Assembly (NCBI GenBank): GCA_964251385.1 | Contig: CAXUJK010000001.1 | Coordinates: 992,001 to 1,056,000 of the forward strand | Direction: 5' to 3' | Length of the DNA: 64,000 nucleotides | From: CADCVW01 sp964251385 | GTDB taxonomy: Bacteria > Pseudomonadota > Alphaproteobacteria > Sphingomonadales > Sphingomonadaceae | Shown here: positions 62,901 through 64,000 of the stretch, in pieces | Position numbering within the stretch: position 1 is the stretch's first letter | Layout: each line of letters starts with the position of its first letter | Made by a program: the position numbers and the translations under genes | The notes under the pieces: model-generated | The model's input: only the letters and a program-made list of their open reading frames with translations | Told to the model about the DNA's origin: nothing | Database searches by the model: none

Positions 62901-63324
62901 GATGGGGCCTGCTGGTCGCTACATCGGCAGTCGGCTTCCGATCAAGCGCCCCTATGCCCATTTGAAGGATCCGCCGAACGTCAGGGAGGGTGCGCCTTTC
63001 ACCCCGAAGCAGAAGCAAGCCATGGCCGCCGAGAACATGCGGCGGAACAGAGGGAACCTGCGCGCCGACGATACCCGGGAAGCGATGGTTCCGACGCAGC
63101 AAAGCCGGCGCGGCGTCACGCCGCCCCGGAACGAAGCGGCGGTGGACCACATCAACCCCCGCAACCCGGCGAACCCGAACACGCCTCGCGGCACGAACAG
63201 CTACCGCAACGCGCGGATGGTGACGCGCGAAACGAACCAGGACAAGTCGAACAAGCCGCCGCGCAACAACCGCACGGTTCCCGCGCCGCCGCTGCCAAAC
63301 GACCGGGATCGAGACCGACCATGA
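59935..63324 (+). CDS. DUF4123-RHS polymorphic toxin with C-terminal HNH-type nuclease
   Basis: 1129 aa. The N-terminal domain (about 32-165; LYAVVDGCAAP, CLYLGSAAANYGDKAPWLFAL, FRFWDPRILPAYL) is of the DUF4123 type, normally a separate T6SS effector chaperone. RHS/YD repeats fill about 220-860 (for example YDSAGRISG, YDEAGRLV) and end in the core signature FGLHYNRHRFYDPATGRYTTPDP and NLYIYAGNDPLNRADPLGLW. Two hydrophobic stretches follow (about 862-905, 925-960). The C-terminus (from about 1020) looks like an HNH/ENDO VII-type toxin: NEAAVDHINPRNP (Asp1071-His1072), GTNSYRNARMV and NQDKSNK. Starts at a GTG overlapping the PAAR stop. Confidence 0.9.
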   Translation: MAEPGLEGREPDDPALHLERIEPGYFEDAAAAGSLYAVVDGCAAPGIAQLARDHRRAECLYLGSAAANYGDKAPWLFALRPGERERLIERFGDENWGCFLISSEDPQRIRRHLRGLLTVRSPEGDRWLFRFWDPRILPAYLRASNVRELNAFFGPVAAVGVVDAAGRAFAAWRDDAIVAPASRRRVGELLRVSAAQVAALRRHGVADRLARGFGPGCRTEMSLERDAVLAHAPDGGVLRFGLASTGLVDTITSPLGRQWRIGAREDGRLARLGTPSGSTLTIDYDSAGRISGASRDGRERFRATHDASGRAERIDFPDGTAASTEYASTGRDALGDPDGQLISAQRDRVGRLERFAYEDDRLIAVSDGADRVTRFDYGTGRCPEAMRHADGRTERYRYDPAGHLARITRPSDRTLDIDCDDAGRPVRIAASDGTVSTFAYDDAGRLVAAANGEAELAWTYDEAGRLVEERQDDAVVRHIHDATGHAGIVGPTGEAVRWRRDVDQRIVELIDWSGGRHVIDYADDDAGWRMVGPDGLVETHRQDRAGLPQSSRVAAGGQTLWDTTWTHDAEDRLTERNDTRIGRASWLPDAEGQILLATHGDGREERFAYDSAGNRVSGPGGPATFDACNRLQAQGSDRYAYDADGATVRRSGPSGDWRYRHDGFGRLVEAVDAAGRSLAFGYDPLGRRIWKRARNGGAETLTRFCWAGEQMIREVVTHGGDAAGWLDGGQPSVETRDYCYWPLGWTPMLMRSQGLVHRYHTAPNGTPLRLTAPGGRVVWEADHEAFGRAQLRICEVAQPLRMPGQYADDEFGFGLHYNRHRFYDPATGRYTTPDPMGVAGGLNLYIYAGNDPLNRADPLGLWWKTALAVVAAVAVAAVVVVTAPVTAPLALVVIAAGAAAGAVGFMVNEALHQEKFCASCIALAGLKGALVGAVAAVPFVFLPATASLGAVAGTGAASGLISYSAEIALTPGAQWNLTDAAKATAFGTVMGPAGRYIGSRLPIKRPYAHLKDPPNVREGAPFTPKQKQAMAAENMRRNRGNLRADDTREAMVPTQQSRRGVTPPRNEAAVDHINPRNPANPNTPRGTNSYRNARMVTRETNQDKSNKPPRNNRTVPAPPLPNDRDRDRP

Positions 63325-63335
63325 GGGAGCTTCAG

Positions 63336-63626
63336 ATGGACGATTGGATGTTCGACGACCCGCCCAACGTCGCGACGTACACGACGCGCTCGATCGTGGA
63401 GGACGGTCGCTGGGTCGCCCGTGTTTCCCACGACGAGGATGACGGGGCATGGCAATTCCATGACGACGACCCGAGCCCAAAGACCGAGGCCGACGGACGA
63501 ATGGTGACGCTGCGCAGCATGGTGGCGCGTGATGCGACGCTGATCGAGCTCGCAGACCTCCCGGAAGGCTGGCGAGCGTGGCGCGACGAACCGGAGGCGC
63601 CATGGCAACGAAGTCGTGTAGGCTGA
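63336..63626 (+). CDS. Candidate immunity protein for the RHS toxin
   Basis: 96 aa, acidic, starting MDDWMFDDPPNVATYTTRSI with a GGGAG site 7 nt upstream; an ATG at 63321 overlapping the toxin stop would add 5 residues. Patterns VARVSHDEDDGAWQFHDDD and LIELADLPEGWRAWRDEPEAPW recall small proteins found next to polymorphic toxins (Imm/DUF2185-like), but the family is not certain. Its place directly behind the toxin and its negative charge, opposite to the basic nuclease tail, support an immunity role. Confidence 0.72.
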   Translation: MDDWMFDDPPNVATYTTRSIVEDGRWVARVSHDEDDGAWQFHDDDPSPKTEADGRMVTLRSMVARDATLIELADLPEGWRAWRDEPEAPWQRSRVG

Positions 63627-63790
63627 CGCATTATAATCGAGCTTGTCGATCTGTCGTTGGGTTGGCGCGCCTAGCGCGATGCTCCGACCGCGCCTTGGCG
63701 ACGCGCTTCGAATTCATGAGGGTGGAGCCCGCACCACCTTTGTCCTACAGCCCGCGCCGTCACCTAGCCCGGCTACCTTCGTAGCGCATG

Positions 63791-63823
63791 AAAAAGGCGC
63801 CGCGTCCCCGTGGACGCGACGCC
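63791..63823 (-). terminator. Intrinsic terminator for the minus-strand gene at the right edge
   Basis: On the minus strand a stem of about 12 bp (AGGCGTCGCGTCC / GGACGCGGCGCCT, with a mismatch) is followed by TTTTT. It lies 38 bp after the stop of the acidic minus-strand gene. Between the immunity gene and this point (63627-63790) I see no convincing gene. Confidence 0.85.
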
Positions 63824-63860
63824 TCGTTTCGGGTGAACCGAAAGCCTATCGACCGAAAGC

Positions 63861-64000
63861 CTACTCGGCCTTGGTCATCTCGTTCTTCTGCGCGTTGGAC
63901 ATGGCGTCGGCGTCGACGTCGCTGTCGTCGATCGCTTCTTCCTTGGCTTCGCCGACTTCGCGGGTCTGGTCGGCGGTGGCCTCCAGCATATCTTCCTGCG
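63861..64000 (-). CDS. 3' end of an acidic hypothetical protein
   Basis: The last 46 codons of a minus-strand gene that continues beyond the window. The visible part is rich in Glu, Asp, Ala and Lys (ATADQTREVGEAKEEAIDD, NAQKNEMTKAE) with a likely helical or disordered character. No family can be assigned from this piece. A good terminator follows its stop, which supports it as a real gene. Confidence 0.6.
   Translation of the reverse strand, partial: QEDMLEATADQTREVGEAKEEAIDDSDVDADAMSNAQKNEMTKAE

Noticed and set aside
59610..63324. A T6SS structural locus around the PAAR-RHS genes
   Set aside because: No vgrG, hcp, tss or clpV genes are present; upstream is pnp and downstream an unrelated minus-strand gene. 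The toxin set is an orphan island in this window.
63578..63784. 68-aa ORF after the immunity gene
   Set aside because: No ribosome site, no family, overlaps the immunity gene end; weak coding character.

Overview
The window is G+C-rich chromosomal DNA from an alphaproteobacterium, most likely of the order Sphingomonadales. This is judged from gene order (miaB-phoH-ybeY-corC, lnt-metK-trmB, rimP-nusA-ylxR-infB-rbfA-truB-rpsO-pnp), the MucR/Ros and Fur proteins, the protein sequences, and frequent TTG/GTG starts with overlapping (ATGA, GTGA, TTGA) gene junctions. No rRNA, tRNA or CRISPR array was recognised. No transposase was seen.

Layout. 1-11.7 kb: the end of a DUF2339 membrane protein; a small lysis-type cassette (GH108 muramidase, two-TM protein, 43-aa peptide); hslV and hslU with a divergent 59-aa double-glycine-leader peptide between them; a secreted M20 peptidase, an esterase lipoprotein and a GDSL autotransporter; Nfu, tsaB-rimI, mucR, fur and an acyltransferase. 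11.7-21 kb: miaB-phoH-ybeY-corC, a PQQ-type sugar dehydrogenase lipoprotein, lnt-metK-trmB. 21-30 kb: a serine beta-lactamase-like protein lacking the usual deacylating Glu, a TetR regulator divergent from a tripartite RND pump (HAE1 type), and three small genes at the end of that operon.

29.7-37.7 kb (minus strand): a complete nickel/cobalt-type system in the order cnrY-X-H-C-B-A, plus a DUF305 lipoprotein. The five metal ligands known for CnrX are present with identical spacing. Two matched promoter-like elements lie before cnrY and cnrC, and the adaptor CnrB appears to be a fusion carrying an extra secreted domain. 37.7-44.8 kb: accessory oxidoreductases and LysR regulators that end in a decaying tract: a GH1-like gene with an internal deletion, and two divergent genes (NmrA-type and LysR) that have lost their 5' halves at a single junction.

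45-48.3 kb: a PQQ sugar dehydrogenase and an A+T-richer two-gene insertion (286-aa hydrophobic protein plus four-TM protein) lying between two diverged copies of the rimP leader. 48.4-59.4 kb: the translation/RNA operon through pnp. 59.6-63.6 kb: PAAR protein, a DUF4123-RHS-HNH polymorphic toxin in one chain, and a candidate immunity gene. The right edge holds the 3' end of an acidic minus-strand gene.

A recurring theme is palindromic dispersed repeats placed in or against housekeeping genes. One family (arms of 26-28 nt, three copies) sits immediately before ybeY, the sugar dehydrogenase and ylxR, and supplies the N-terminal region of the dehydrogenase. A second lies between infB and rbfA. 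A third is inserted in frame inside truB. I judge the strongest leads to be the DUF4123-RHS fusion toxin, the palindrome-derived coding sequence, and the regulatory and fusion details of the cnr operon.
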